DNA of 49,355 bases from Spirochaetes bacterium ADurb.Bin215 (GTDB taxonomy: Bacteria > Spirochaetota > Spirochaetia > Treponematales > Treponemataceae): contig MWCL01000012.1 of NCBI GenBank assembly GCA_002070025.1, positions 1-49,355 of the forward strand. Reading direction: 5' to 3'. Below, one piece after another: positions 34,230-43,710 of this stretch. The notes beneath the pieces were generated by a model. It searched no databases and was not told the origin of the DNA. It was given only the letters and a program-made list of their open reading frames with translations. Position numbers and translations under genes: made by a program. Position 1 is the stretch's first letter. The number at the start of each line of letters is the position of its first letter.

Positions 34230-34982
34230 TCAGATTTTTTTACCGGTCAGCTCTGCCGCCTTCTCACGAACCGCCCGGAACACCGCGTCGGCACCCCCTG
34301 AAGCATTTTCCCGTATCAGGTTCACAAACACGGAGCCAGCGACGACCGCATGCACATGCGGCGCCAGAAGGGCAACCTGTTCACCGGTGCGGATGCCAAA
34401 CCCGCCAAGGACCGCGGAACCGGATGCGCCAACCGTTTCAATAAACGAAATTGTCCGTTCGTCTATTGATGTTTCCTGCCCGGTTATACCGGAACGGAGC
34501 GCCGCGTAGATGAACGGATAGTGTTTGCCCACCAGTGTATTCAACCGGTCTGCGCCCATGGATGGTGCCGCTACCGGAACACAGGACAAACCTTTATGCG
34601 CACACGCAAGCGCCAGTCCTTCGTCTCCATCGAATGGAAGATCGGGAATGATGAGACCATGGACACCCGCGTCGGCAGCCTGCTGTACGAAGGTCTCAAT
34701 ACCACCGCTCCAGGCAAGATTCGCGTAGGTCATTACAAAAACGGGAATGCCGGGATAACTCCGACACAGTCGATTGATAAAGGCAAACGCATCCGCTACC
34801 CGGTATCCCCGGGACAGCACTTCAGAAGAAGCGGTTTGAATGGCAGGGCCATCCGCCCCCGGATCACTGAAAGGAATCTGCACTTCAAAATACGCCACGC
34901 CGCCTTCCGCGAGCCCCCGGGCCGTGGCAAACGCCAGTTCATCAGTCGGGTACCCCGCCACAAGATGTGCCATTACATTCAT
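34230..34982 (-). CDS. trpA: Tryptophan synthase alpha chain
   Basis: 250 residues, slightly shorter than the usual ~265. It cleaves indole-3-glycerol phosphate to indole. Catalytic Glu lies in ARGLAEGGVAYFEVQIPFSD (about 22-41) with the PFSDPGADGPAIQ signature; the catalytic Asp is in GLIIPDLPFDGDEG. C-terminal GGFGIRTGEQV and VVAGSVFVN bind the phosphate. The ATG overlaps the trpB stop by four bases, which couples synthesis of the two subunits. Last gene of the trp operon. Confidence 0.96.
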   Translation of the reverse strand: MNVMAHLVAGYPTDELAFATARGLAEGGVAYFEVQIPFSDPGADGPAIQTASSEVLSRGYRVADAFAFINRLCRSYPGIPVFVMTYANLAWSGGIETFVQQAADAGVHGLIIPDLPFDGDEGLALACAHKGLSCVPVAAPSMGADRLNTLVGKHYPFIYAALRSGITGQETSIDERTISFIETVGASGSAVLGGFGIRTGEQVALLAPHVHAVVAGSVFVNLIRENASGGADAVFRAVREKAAELTGKKI

Positions 34983-36238
34983 CGCTCCACTCCCTCCCCA
35001 TGAATCTCACGCCCGGCATTCAGCCGTTCCAGTTCGGCAGCAAGAAAATCCCGCCATTCCCGCGGCCGGAACTCCGGCGAGGTTATAAACAGGTCCTTGT
35101 CGCCACGGCCGGACATATTCACCACGATCGCCTTGCCGCGGGGGAGTTCCTTCGCGAGCCGCATCGCGGCGGCGCCGGCATGCGCACTTTCGAGCGCGAA
35201 CAGGACACCTTCATTCCGGGCAAAAAACGAGAGCGCTTCCAGCGCTTCTTTGTCTTCTACGGACGTATACTCGATACGGCCCTGTTCACCGAGAGCGGCA
35301 AGCTGGGGTCCGATACCGGGATAATCGAGCCCGGCGGAGATGGAGCGTGTTTCGGCAACCTGGCCGTCTTCGTCCATGAGAAACCGGCTCTTGTAGCCGT
35401 GAATAATACCGTCACGGGCAGCAGTGCCCGTCATCCGCGCGGCATTCTCTCCAGCGCCCGGACCAACACCGCCGGCCTCGGCGCCGACAAGCCGGGGAGC
35501 CGGCTGATCGATGAACGGCGAGAAAAATCCGATGGCGTTTGAACCGCCGCCCACACAGGCAACAAGCGCAGCAACGTCCAGTTTCCGTTCGGCGATTTGT
35601 GTTTTTGTCTCTTCACCTATAATCGACTGGAACGTACGAACCATGTCGGGGAACGGCGCCGGTCCAAGCGCTGAGCCGATGAGGTAGTGGGTAGTCTCAA
35701 ATGACGCGGCCCAGTCCCGCATGGCTTCATTGATGGCATCCTTGAGTATGCGGGAGCCGGAGTGTACCGGAACCACGGTCGCGCCGTAGAGCTCCATGGC
35801 CGCAACATTCGGCTGCTGCCGGCTCACGTCCACCGCGCCCATGTATACCACACATTCCAGGCCGATTTTCGCGCATGCCGCGGCGGTCGCGAGCCCGTGT
35901 TGTCCGGCTCCCGTTTCGGCGATTATCCGTTTTTTCCCCATACGCCGGGCCAGAAGTGCCTGACCTACGGCATTATTGATCTTGTGGGCGCCGGTATGGG
36001 CGAGCCCTTCCATCTTGATATAGATATCCGCCCCGCCGAGTGCGCGGGACGCGTTTGCGGCATGCAGGAACGGCGTTGGCCGCCCGATAAAGTCGGCCCG
36101 GAGCATCTGAAGTTCATCGAGAAACCCCGGATCCGCCATGGCGTCAGTAAAAGCGGCTTCCAGCTCATCGAGCGGCCTCCGCAAAATCTCGGCGACATAT
36201 CGTCCGCCGAACCGGTCAAAAAAGCCTGTCGTTGTCAT
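34979..36238 (-). CDS. trpB: Tryptophan synthase beta chain
   Basis: 419 residues, TrpB1 type. It joins indole and serine using PLP. The PLP lysine is in the motif HTGAHKINNAVGQALLA, the phosphate-binding loop is CVGGGSNAIGFF and the catalytic Glu lies in IIAETGAGQHG. The N-terminal GRFGG-like opening (DRFGGRYVAEIL) is also present. It pairs with TrpA and channels indole internally. The ATG overlaps the trpCF stop (ATGA). Confidence 0.98.
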   Translation of the reverse strand: MTTTGFFDRFGGRYVAEILRRPLDELEAAFTDAMADPGFLDELQMLRADFIGRPTPFLHAANASRALGGADIYIKMEGLAHTGAHKINNAVGQALLARRMGKKRIIAETGAGQHGLATAAACAKIGLECVVYMGAVDVSRQQPNVAAMELYGATVVPVHSGSRILKDAINEAMRDWAASFETTHYLIGSALGPAPFPDMVRTFQSIIGEETKTQIAERKLDVAALVACVGGGSNAIGFFSPFIDQPAPRLVGAEAGGVGPGAGENAARMTGTAARDGIIHGYKSRFLMDEDGQVAETRSISAGLDYPGIGPQLAALGEQGRIEYTSVEDKEALEALSFFARNEGVLFALESAHAGAAAMRLAKELPRGKAIVVNMSGRGDKDLFITSPEFRPREWRDFLAAELERLNAGREIHGEGVER

Positions 36239-37734
36239 GATGCAATCTCCCTGAAAAAACTTGCAATAAGGGTTCCGTCTTTTTTCCCCGGCGCGGATTC
36301 AAGCGAACTTGAAACATCCACGAGTTCCGGGGAGAACTCTTCAAGATACCGTCGTATGTTCGCCGGTCCGATCCCGCCGGCTAGCCAGAGACCGCCATGA
36401 TCCCGTACTTTTCGTACCAGGTTGCGCGGAATGGTCTTGCCGGTACCGCCGGCGATTCCCTCCACCCGGGCATCCACCAGAACACGGGGTTCCCCGTTCT
36501 CCAGAAGAGTGTCGATGCGGGAAAGATCGGCTTCCGAGCCCAGCCGGACCACCGAGTACTTTCCGATACCGTAGTCTCCTCCGGCACGGTCGATACGCGG
36601 AAGATCCCGTCCGGGATTCTCACCGTGGTACTGAATCGCGTCCAGTACGCCCTCGCATACGAGGGAAAAAGCTTCCCTGGCGGCAGCGCTTTCCGTTTCC
36701 GTAACAACTCCCACAAGCAGGGGCAGTTTCCCGGGCAGGGAATACCCCTCGGCGGAAATCTTCGCCCCGATGGCGCGTACGGTTGCCCCATCCGTTTTAC
36801 GGGGACTTTCGGCGAAAATGAACCCGAGCAGATCCGCGCCGTTCTTTGCGGCAAGCAGGGCATCGTCGGTATTGGTAAGACCGCAGACCTTGACGAGCGG
36901 CCGTCCCTTTTCACGGGCTGCCTGAAGGCGTTGTCCCATTTCCCGCCAGAATTGACCGGCCCAGTCCGGCCGAGCTGACGAAAAGGCAGAGACCAGGCGT
37001 CCAGCGTTTTCCGGACTCCGGGCCGCCGCTTCCCCGATCAAAAGCCCTTCAAAACCGAGTCGGCGGGCAAACTGGCAGGCGCCCGGGGTTGTCGCTCCGG
37101 ACTCGAAGACCGAGGTCCCGGGCAGTTTTCTCCGCATGATCGCCGGGACCAGGGGATCGATCTGAAAGGTCGCGAGGTCGCGGGAATTCACGCCGGCAAT
37201 AACCGGCCCGCCCGCTGCCGCAGCGGAAAGCTTATCTAGATCGGCGCTCTCACGCACCTCGATAAGCGGAGTCATGGAAAATGAACGGCAGCGCTGAGCG
37301 AGCCGGAGCAGGGTTTCCGTTTCGAGGATTCGCGCGATGAGGAGCACCGCATCGGCTCCGGCCCGCCAGGACACGTCGATCTCGTCTTCGTAAAGAATGA
37401 AGTCCTTGCGGAGCAGTGCCACATCATAGATACGATCTGATACCGCGAGAAAATCGTTCAGTGAACCTTTAAAAAAGCGTTCCTCCGTCAGAATGGAAAT
37501 GTTTTTCGTTCCGGCTTCACGGTAGTGCCCGGCAAGGGTAACCGGATCAAGATCCGGAGCAATATCGCCACGGGACGGGGACGCGCGCTTTATTTCCAGA
37601 ATCGTTCCCGGTTCCCGGAGAAAGGGAACGAGGGGACGTTTCCGGTGATCCGGCACGGCCACGCCGAAGGTTGCGCCTTTTTGCCGGTAATCCGCGCGCC
37701 GTGCCGAAACTATCTGCTCGAGAATGTCAGGCAC
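36235..37734 (-). CDS. trpCF: Bifunctional indole-3-glycerol-phosphate synthase / phosphoribosylanthranilate isomerase (TrpC-TrpF fusion)
   Basis: 499 residues. The N-terminal TrpC part (about 1-255) has TILEIKRASPSRGDI, ILTEERFFKGSLNDF, LLRKDFILYEDEI and AGVNSRDLATFQID. The C-terminal TrpF part (about 275-499) begins PLVKVCGLTNTDDALLAAKN with the catalytic Cys and includes LLGFIFAESPRK and WLAGGIGPANI. The start is a GTG at 37734 with GGGAGG six bases upstream; an ATG eight codons earlier has weaker support. It overlaps trpGD by 8 nt. The same C-F fusion occurs in Escherichia coli. Confidence 0.95.
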   Translation of the reverse strand: MPDILEQIVSARRADYRQKGATFGVAVPDHRKRPLVPFLREPGTILEIKRASPSRGDIAPDLDPVTLAGHYREAGTKNISILTEERFFKGSLNDFLAVSDRIYDVALLRKDFILYEDEIDVSWRAGADAVLLIARILETETLLRLAQRCRSFSMTPLIEVRESADLDKLSAAAAGGPVIAGVNSRDLATFQIDPLVPAIMRRKLPGTSVFESGATTPGACQFARRLGFEGLLIGEAAARSPENAGRLVSAFSSARPDWAGQFWREMGQRLQAAREKGRPLVKVCGLTNTDDALLAAKNGADLLGFIFAESPRKTDGATVRAIGAKISAEGYSLPGKLPLLVGVVTETESAAAREAFSLVCEGVLDAIQYHGENPGRDLPRIDRAGGDYGIGKYSVVRLGSEADLSRIDTLLENGEPRVLVDARVEGIAGGTGKTIPRNLVRKVRDHGGLWLAGGIGPANIRRYLEEFSPELVDVSSSLESAPGKKDGTLIASFFREIAS

Positions 37735-39319
37735 AACTTGCCTCCCGGACCTTTTCAATCAGGTCGGAGACGCGTCCGTCGGCAATGGCTTCCTTCGCGC
37801 GGGCATATCCAGCCCCGATATCCGGTGCTTCACCGCATATATACAATGTTGCGGCCGCGTTCAGGGCGACCGCTTCCAGAATGCCCTTCCTTCCGGATCC
37901 GTCGAGGACCTCCCGGGCAAGCCGGGCATTTTCCCGTGAATCTCCGCCGAGAAGATCCTCCATCTGACACCCGGTTATACCGAAGGTCTCAGGATTGATG
38001 GTGTATTCGGTAATGGTGCCGTTTCCGTCAATCTCCACCACATCGGTGAGGGCACAGGGTGAAATTTCATCCATTCCGTCGCGGCTGCACACCACCATGA
38101 CCCGGGTGGACCCGAGCATTTTGGAGGCCTGCGCGACCGGGTGCATAAGACTTTTGTCGTACACACCGATCATCTGGAATCGTGCGTTCGCCGGATTTGA
38201 AAGCGGCCCGACCAGATTCATGATGGTCTTTACACCGAGAAGGCGGCGGACCGGCGCGGCAAAACGCATGGCGCTGTGGTACACGGGCGCGTACAGGAAG
38301 CCGAATCCGGTTTTTTCGATCACGTCCGCCGTTTTCGCCGGCGGCACATCGATGCAAATGCCCAGCGCTTCGTAAAAATCAGCCGAACCGGATTTGCTCG
38401 ATACCGCACGATTCCCGTGTTTGGCAATTTTAGCGCCACAGGAAGCAGCCACGAGCGCGGCCATCGAACTGATGTTGAAGCTGCCTATACCGTCACCGCC
38501 GGTGCCGACGACATCAACCAGTTCTCCGGAAACCTGAATGGGAGTCTTTTTTTTGCAGAGAACGGAAGCGCATCCGGCAATTTCCGCCGCCGCGGGACCC
38601 TTTGACGAAATGGCGGTAAGTATGGCCGAAGTTTGCCGTTCATCCAGCGACCCTTCCGTCAGATCTTCCATGAAAAGTTCGGCCGTCTCCCGGTTCAGAT
38701 CCTTCCCGGCAAGAAGCGAAGAAAGAATGGTGCTGAAGGCGAGTCCTTCACGGCGGTACGAAAGAAAAGCCTTGAACAGTTCATCGCCTTTTTCTGCCGC
38801 TATGGATTCGGGATGAAACTGGACGCCTTCAATCGGGAATTCGCGGTGGCGGATCCCCATGATCTCGCCGTCGTCTGCCCGGGCGGTTACTTCCAGTTCT
38901 GCCGGCAGCGAGGCTTCCTCGGCCGCAAGACTGTGATACCGGGTAAAAACACCCTTTTTCCCGATAGTGCGAAACACGCCCTTCCCGTCCAGGGAAATTT
39001 CCTCGGCAATGCCGTGTTTGATGTGTTTCGCCTGCACTATTTTTCCGCCGAATGCCTGGGCAATGGCCTGATGTCCGAGACAAACGCCCAGTATGGGAAT
39101 CTTACCGGCGAAATGCAAAATTGCTTTGATACTTATTCCCGCATCCTCCGGACGGCCCGGACCGGGTGAAATGACCAGGCGGGAGGGAGCAAGCGCAATG
39201 AGTTCCTCAAGGGTTATTTCGTTGTTTCTCACTACCCGGATTTCTTCCGGAGAAAGGCGGGTAAGATACTGGTATACATTGTAGGTAAACGAATCATAGT
39301 TATCGATCAGGACAATCAT
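37727..39319 (-). CDS. trpGD: Anthranilate synthase glutaminase / anthranilate phosphoribosyltransferase (TrpG-TrpD fusion)
   Basis: 530 residues. The TrpG glutamine amidotransferase part (about 1-190) opens MIVLIDNYDSFTYNVYQYL and has the nucleophile Cys in LGVCLGHQAIAQAFGG and the catalytic His/Glu in GVQFHPESI. The TrpD part (about 200-530) has VDVVGTGGDGIGSFNISS (PRPP loop), KHGNRAVSSKSGSAD and MNLVGPLSNPA. The ATG at 39319 overlaps the trpE stop and has GGAGGGG upstream; residues further upstream in frame do not look like TrpG. Enteric bacteria have the same fusion. Confidence 0.95.
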   Translation of the reverse strand: MIVLIDNYDSFTYNVYQYLTRLSPEEIRVVRNNEITLEELIALAPSRLVISPGPGRPEDAGISIKAILHFAGKIPILGVCLGHQAIAQAFGGKIVQAKHIKHGIAEEISLDGKGVFRTIGKKGVFTRYHSLAAEEASLPAELEVTARADDGEIMGIRHREFPIEGVQFHPESIAAEKGDELFKAFLSYRREGLAFSTILSSLLAGKDLNRETAELFMEDLTEGSLDERQTSAILTAISSKGPAAAEIAGCASVLCKKKTPIQVSGELVDVVGTGGDGIGSFNISSMAALVAASCGAKIAKHGNRAVSSKSGSADFYEALGICIDVPPAKTADVIEKTGFGFLYAPVYHSAMRFAAPVRRLLGVKTIMNLVGPLSNPANARFQMIGVYDKSLMHPVAQASKMLGSTRVMVVCSRDGMDEISPCALTDVVEIDGNGTITEYTINPETFGITGCQMEDLLGGDSRENARLAREVLDGSGRKGILEAVALNAAATLYICGEAPDIGAGYARAKEAIADGRVSDLIEKVREASCA

Positions 39320-40734
39320 TTTTCCCCTCCGGTAAGTACAGATTGCATGGCGGCCAGTTTTTCTCCGGTCTCTTCCCATTCGCGTTCGGGATCCGAGGCG
39401 TACACGATTCCGGCTCCTGCCTGGAGAATCCATCGCGCGCCCTTCTTGAGCGCACAGCGGATTGAAATACAGAAATCCAGGTCGCCGTCCGCCTCGATAT
39501 AACCGACGGCCCCGGCGTAAAATCCGCGCCGTACCGATTCAAGGCGTGAAATCGTTTCAATGGCCTGAATTTTCGGGGCCCCGCTCACGGTTCCCGCGGG
39601 AAAGGCGGAACGCAACACATCCACACCGGTTACCGGACCATGCAGTCCTTCCCCGATCTGCCCTACGACATCCGAAACGATATGCATGATATGGGAGAAT
39701 TTTTCCACATCCATGTTCCGGGAAAGCCGAACCGACCCGGGAAGACACACACGACCAAGATCATTCCGCGCAAGATCCACGAGCATCAGATGTTCCGCCC
39801 GTTCCTTGGGATCGGCCAGAAGTTTCTTGCGCAGTTCATCATCTTCCGCCTGGTCCTTGCCGCGTCGGCAGGTTCCGGCAATCGGCCGGATGGAAGCTAC
39901 GGAGTCGCGGACACGCACCAGACTTTCGGGAGACGCACCGACTATCTGGTGGGTACCGAAGTCGAGATAGAAAAGATAGGGGGACGGACTCGTTGACCGG
40001 AGTCGTCGGTACACCTCGAAGGCGGATTCCGGCGAATCAATCTCCAGCCGCCGCGAAAGCACCGCTTGCAGCAGGTTCCCGGCGATAATTTCTTCGCGAA
40101 CCGTCTGAACGCCGGACACAAACTCGTCGTGACTTTTCTGCATATCCGTTACGACGGTACACGGTGCCCGGTCCGCCGGAGGCGCGAGATAGGAAAAGTC
40201 CAGATCTTCAAGACGCCGCTTTATGTCCGCCACCGTCTCTTCAAGATCAATTTCGTGTTGTTCATAATTCAGGGCAAATATGTGAATCGTATCGGTAAAG
40301 TGGTCAAATACGAGGTACACATGGCCTACAATGAACTCCGATTCGTTCAGGGCCAGCGGATCCTGCTGTTCGGCAAGAGTAATGGTATCCGTCCGCTGAC
40401 AGAATTCATACCCAAGATATCCGATTCCAGCGCCGGGAAGAGGAATCCCGTCCGCTGGCAACGCGTTTTGCCCGGCGATTTCCATGAGTACATCGAGAAT
40501 GTCTCCTTTTCCCGCCGGAACATTTTTTCCGTCTATTGCGTAATGTACACCTGCGTCATTCTGAACAACCCGAAATGCCTCTCGAGCCAGAATTATGGAA
40601 TACCGGTCACGTCCATGCGTAAATGACGCTGATTCCAGAATGGCCAATGCTCCAAGTTTTTTTGCCAGCGCGAAGGGGGTGTACCGTTCGCCGGGAACTG
40701 ATACGGCCAGCGCATCTCTCCGCATTTTTTTCAT
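39316..40734 (-). CDS. trpE: Anthranilate synthase component I
   Basis: 472 residues from the ATG at 40734, chosen because AGGAG lies seven bases upstream; an ATG nine codons earlier has no such site. It converts chorismate to anthranilate with TrpG. The feedback-binding motif is AILESASF near residue 31, close to the LLES of tryptophan-inhibited TrpE. The chorismate-binding C-terminal half has PIAGTCRRGKDQAEDD, LVDLARNDLGRV and SAFPAGTVSGAPKIQAIE. First gene of trpE-GD-CF-B-A, all genes overlapping. Confidence 0.96.
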   Translation of the reverse strand: MKKMRRDALAVSVPGERYTPFALAKKLGALAILESASFTHGRDRYSIILAREAFRVVQNDAGVHYAIDGKNVPAGKGDILDVLMEIAGQNALPADGIPLPGAGIGYLGYEFCQRTDTITLAEQQDPLALNESEFIVGHVYLVFDHFTDTIHIFALNYEQHEIDLEETVADIKRRLEDLDFSYLAPPADRAPCTVVTDMQKSHDEFVSGVQTVREEIIAGNLLQAVLSRRLEIDSPESAFEVYRRLRSTSPSPYLFYLDFGTHQIVGASPESLVRVRDSVASIRPIAGTCRRGKDQAEDDELRKKLLADPKERAEHLMLVDLARNDLGRVCLPGSVRLSRNMDVEKFSHIMHIVSDVVGQIGEGLHGPVTGVDVLRSAFPAGTVSGAPKIQAIETISRLESVRRGFYAGAVGYIEADGDLDFCISIRCALKKGARWILQAGAGIVYASDPEREWEETGEKLAAMQSVLTGGEK

Positions 40735-40763
40735 TGTTTCGCTCCTGCCGGTAATTTTCATTC

Positions 40764-40781
40764 GTTACTATCCATAGTAAC
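40764..40781 (-). promoter_or_regulatory. Operator-like palindrome at the trp transcription start
   Basis: GTTACTAT-CC-ATAGTAAC on the plus strand: perfect eight-base arms around two bases, 18 bp in all. It begins six bases after the predicted -10 box, covering about +1 to +18. Its length and half-site form (NTACTA) resemble the TrpR operator, but TrpR itself is not in the window. Confidence 0.55.
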
Positions 40782-40787
40782 ATCGGA

Positions 40788-40817
40788 ACCATACCCCGAA
40801 GAGAGCGTTTCTGTCAA
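40788..40817 (-). promoter_or_regulatory. Predicted promoter, trp operon
   Basis: On the minus strand: perfect -35 TTGACA (40817-40812), 18-nt spacer and -10 TATGGT (40793-40788). It gives a leader of about 45-50 nt to trpE, too short for a leader peptide with an attenuator. Confidence 0.65.
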
Positions 40818-40837
40818 TAGAAACAAATAAAAAAGAC

Positions 40838-40869
40838 AAAAAAAACCGCACCCTGAATCCAGGATGCGG
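40838..40869 (-). terminator. Rho-independent terminator after mmsB
   Basis: On the minus strand CCGCATCCTG-GATT-CAGGGTGCGG (40869-40846) forms a ten-position stem with one G.U-type or mismatched pair, followed by eight T residues (40845-40838). It ends the sugar-transporter operon just ahead of the trp promoter. Confidence 0.9.
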
Positions 40870-40910
40870 CAGGAGAGGTTACGGAAGCATTCGCTGTCCG
40901 TTGAAAAAGA

Positions 40911-42092
40911 CTACTTCGCTTTAGCCCGTTTTTTCGACAGAATATCGAATATGACTGCAGCGAGCAAAACGATACCCTTTACAGACTTTTGCCAGTTCGC
41001 GTCAATTCCAAGTATGGACATACCATTGTTCAGAACACCCATGAAGATGGCACCGACGATTGCTCCACCGACGGTTCCGGTTCCACCGTACGCGGAGGCA
41101 CCACCGATGAAGCACGATCCGATGGCATCAAGCTCATAGTTCGTACCCGCGGCAGGGAATGCAGAATTGAACCGGGCAATACTGGCCAGTGCGGCTACTG
41201 CCGAAAGGAAACCCATGTTCGTGTAAGCGAAGAACAATACCTTGTTTGTATCGATACCGGACAGTTTCGCGGCCTTTTCGTTGCCACCCAGAGCATAGAG
41301 ATGTCGTCCGGGAACTGTTTTTTTCGTGAAATAACTGTAGACCAATACAATCACGGTAAGCAGTATGAGAACGACGGGGATACCCTTGTGCTGGGCAAGG
41401 AACCAACCAATAAGAAGGACAACGACGCTGATGATAACAACCTTGATAATCATGAAAACCATGGGCTCGACATCATAGCCCTTCTTTTTCTTGGTAATTC
41501 TGTCAAGAATTTGAAGGACGATGAACAGTCCGCACACAACGAATGACACGATCATCGTAATGTTGAAGATCGTCGTAGCGTTGGCATCACCAGGCAGATA
41601 ACTGGTGAAATACTTGAGGTAATTGTCCGGGAAGGGGGATATGGTCAAACCGTTAAGAATGGTCATTGCAAGACCCCGCCACAGGAGCATACCGGCAAGG
41701 GTGACGATGAACGGTGGTATGCGGATATACGCTATCCAGAAACCCTGCCATGCGCCGATCGCGATTCCACACAGGAGCGCGATTGCCATACCGACATAGA
41801 TATTCATGCCCATGGTAACGATCATCGTACCGGCGATGGCACCGACGAGGGAGACAATCGAACCTACGGAAAGGTCGATGTTACCGCCGGTAAGGATACA
41901 TAAAAGCATACCAGATGCGAGAATGACGACATACGCGTTCTGGCTGATGATGTTGGAAATGTTCGCGGGATTAAACAGCGATCCCTTATTGAAGGAAACG
42001 ATGAGAAACTGAAATAGGAACATGACAACAACCAACGCAATGAGCATTGTGTTTTTCTTGAGGGTATTCTTTACCCCGAGTGTATGTGCCAT
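40911..42092 (-). CDS. mmsB: Multiple-monosaccharide ABC transporter permease (MmsB/GguB type)
   Basis: 393 residues with about ten membrane segments, of the BPD_transp_2 family. Family signatures are ILTGGNIDLSVGSIVSLVGAI near the N-terminal third, IPPFIVTLAGMLLWRGLA, a cytoplasmic basic loop (ITKKKKGYD), RHLYALGGNEKAAKLSGI and GTVGGAIVGAIFMGVLNNGM. It forms the membrane channel for sugars delivered by the ChvE-like protein. Its ATG overlaps the mmsA stop by one base (TAATG). A strong terminator follows. Confidence 0.92.
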   Translation of the reverse strand: MAHTLGVKNTLKKNTMLIALVVVMFLFQFLIVSFNKGSLFNPANISNIISQNAYVVILASGMLLCILTGGNIDLSVGSIVSLVGAIAGTMIVTMGMNIYVGMAIALLCGIAIGAWQGFWIAYIRIPPFIVTLAGMLLWRGLAMTILNGLTISPFPDNYLKYFTSYLPGDANATTIFNITMIVSFVVCGLFIVLQILDRITKKKKGYDVEPMVFMIIKVVIISVVVLLIGWFLAQHKGIPVVLILLTVIVLVYSYFTKKTVPGRHLYALGGNEKAAKLSGIDTNKVLFFAYTNMGFLSAVAALASIARFNSAFPAAGTNYELDAIGSCFIGGASAYGGTGTVGGAIVGAIFMGVLNNGMSILGIDANWQKSVKGIVLLAAVIFDILSKKRAKAK

Positions 42093-43630
42093 TATTCGAC
42101 TCCTTTTCCGGATTGTAGGATATGTGTCATTATTGCTTCTTGCGTAGCGTTTTTCTGATCAAGCTCGGCGACCATCTTGCCCTCGTTCATCACGTAAATT
42201 CGGTCGCTGATGCCGAGAATTTCCGGCATTTCGGAGGAAATGAACAGAACGGTCTTTCCTTCCTCGACGAGCTGGTTGATGATGCAATAGATCTCGTACT
42301 TCGCACCGACATCGATACCGCGGGTCGGTTCGTCCAGTATGAGTATTTCCGGGTCAGCGAACATCCACTTGGCGAGAAGAACCTTTTGCTGGTTGCCTCC
42401 GGAGAGGTTCCCGGTATTCTGCATGACGGAAGTGCATTTTGTATTCAGCTTGGCCGCAAATTCCTCAGCGACCTGTACCTCGAGGTCCCGGTCAAGGATG
42501 TTGAACTTGCTGATCTTGCTCATGCGGGCCATCGTCGTATTCTCGCAAATCGGAGTAGACAGTATCAGTCCGTTGCCCTTGCGGTCTTCCGTTACATAGG
42601 CGATCTTGTGCGCAATCGCTTGCTTGACAGAGTTGAGATGCACGAGTTGTCCGTTGATGTATGTTTCCCCAGAAATGTCGACTCCGTAGCTCTTGCCAAA
42701 CAGGCTCATCGCAAGCTCGGTTCTACCGGCGCCCATGAGCCCGCTGATTCCGACCACTTCGCCCTTTCTCAGATTGAAACTTACATTATCGCAAACCTTG
42801 CGGCCCTCAAAAATGGGATGGTATACGGTCCAGTTCTTCACCTCGAAGGTAACGTCACCGATGGTATGATTGCGTTTCGGGAACCGGTCCACGAGACTTC
42901 GGCCAACCATGCCGCTGATGATGTCGTCGTCGGTAAATGTATCAGTGCGCTTGTCCAGGGTCTTGATCACCGCTCCATCGCGAATGATGGTGATACGGTC
43001 GGCGACATAGGAAACTTCGTTTATCTTGTGGGATATGATGATCGAGGTCATTCCCTGTTTCTTGAATTCCAGAAGCAGGTCAAGAAGCTTCCTGGAATCG
43101 GTTTCGTTCAGGGACGCGGTCGGTTCGTCGAGAATAAGGAGCTTGACGTTCTTCGCAAGCGCCTTCGCGATTTCGACCAATTGCTGTTTACCGACGCCGA
43201 TATCCTTTATAAGCATCCTCGATGACTCTTTCAGGCCGACCATCTTGAGCAGGGAGTCAGCTTTGGTATACGCCTCGTCCCAATCAATATTCAAATAGGA
43301 ACCGCGTTCGTTCCCCAGAAACATGTTTTCGCCTATGGACAGATATGGTACCAGGGCGAGTTCCTGGTGGATAATAACGATTCCCTTGTTTTCGCTATCC
43401 TTAATGTGATTAAACTTGCAGAGCTTGTCTTCAAATAGAATTTCGCCGGTGTACTCACCGAAGGGATAAATACCGCTCAGGACGTTCATCAATGTTGATT
43501 TACCGGCCCCGTTTTCCCCTACAAGCGCATGGATTTCGCCTTCAGTAATTTCCAGATTAACCGAATCGAGTGCAACAACGCCTGGAAACGTTTTGGTAAT
43601 ATTTCTCATCTCGAGAAGTGCGGTACCCAA
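42092..43630 (-). CDS. mmsA: Multiple-monosaccharide ABC transporter ATP-binding protein (MmsA/GguA type)
   Basis: 512 residues with two ABC domains in tandem, as in RbsA, XylG and MglA. The first domain has Walker [10 protein letters not shown] and Walker [12 protein letters not shown]. The second has a degenerate Walker A ([11 protein letters not shown]) but a good signature region [15 protein letters not shown] and [16 protein letters not shown]. It powers uptake through MmsB. The start is a TTG at 43630 with GGAGG five bases upstream. An 80-nt gap with a long hairpin separates it from chvE. Confidence 0.94.
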   Translation of the reverse strand: MGTALLEMRNITKTFPGVVALDSVNLEITEGEIHALVGENGAGKSTLMNVLSGIYPFGEYTGEILFEDKLCKFNHIKDSENKGIVIIHQELALVPYLSIGENMFLGNERGSYLNIDWDEAYTKADSLLKMVGLKESSRMLIKDIGVGKQQLVEIAKALAKNVKLLILDEPTASLNETDSRKLLDLLLEFKKQGMTSIIISHKINEVSYVADRITIIRDGAVIKTLDKRTDTFTDDDIISGMVGRSLVDRFPKRNHTIGDVTFEVKNWTVYHPIFEGRKVCDNVSFNLRKGEVVGISGLMGAGRTELAMSLFGKSYGVDISGETYINGQLVHLNSVKQAIAHKIAYVTEDRKGNGLILSTPICENTTMARMSKISKFNILDRDLEVQVAEEFAAKLNTKCTSVMQNTGNLSGGNQQKVLLAKWMFADPEILILDEPTRGIDVGAKYEIYCIINQLVEEGKTVLFISSEMPEILGISDRIYVMNEGKMVAELDQKNATQEAIMTHILQSGKGVE

Positions 43631-43657
43631 TTTGTCCTCCCAGCAGATATCAAAAAT

Positions 43658-43686
43658 ACAGACAGGCAGTAAATCTGCCTGTCTGT
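43658..43686 (-). promoter_or_regulatory. 12-bp hairpin between chvE and mmsA
   Basis: ACAGACAGGCAG (43658-43669) and CTGCCTGTCTGT (43675-43686) form a perfect 12-bp stem with a five-base loop. On the minus strand it is followed by ATTTTT. It can serve as a 3' stabiliser and partial terminator, keeping the binding protein more abundant than the ATPase and permease. Confidence 0.8.
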
Positions 43687-43710
43687 TGAAGTTCGAGAAT
43701 ATAGCCCGAT

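Noticed and set aside
40735-40790. Leader peptide and attenuator ahead of trpE
   Set aside because: The predicted leader is only about 45-50 nt, contains no run of Trp codons and no terminator hairpin.
42122-43225. 367-codon plus-strand frame opposite mmsA
   Set aside because: Mirror of the duplicated ABC ATPase coding frame; no start signal or domain.
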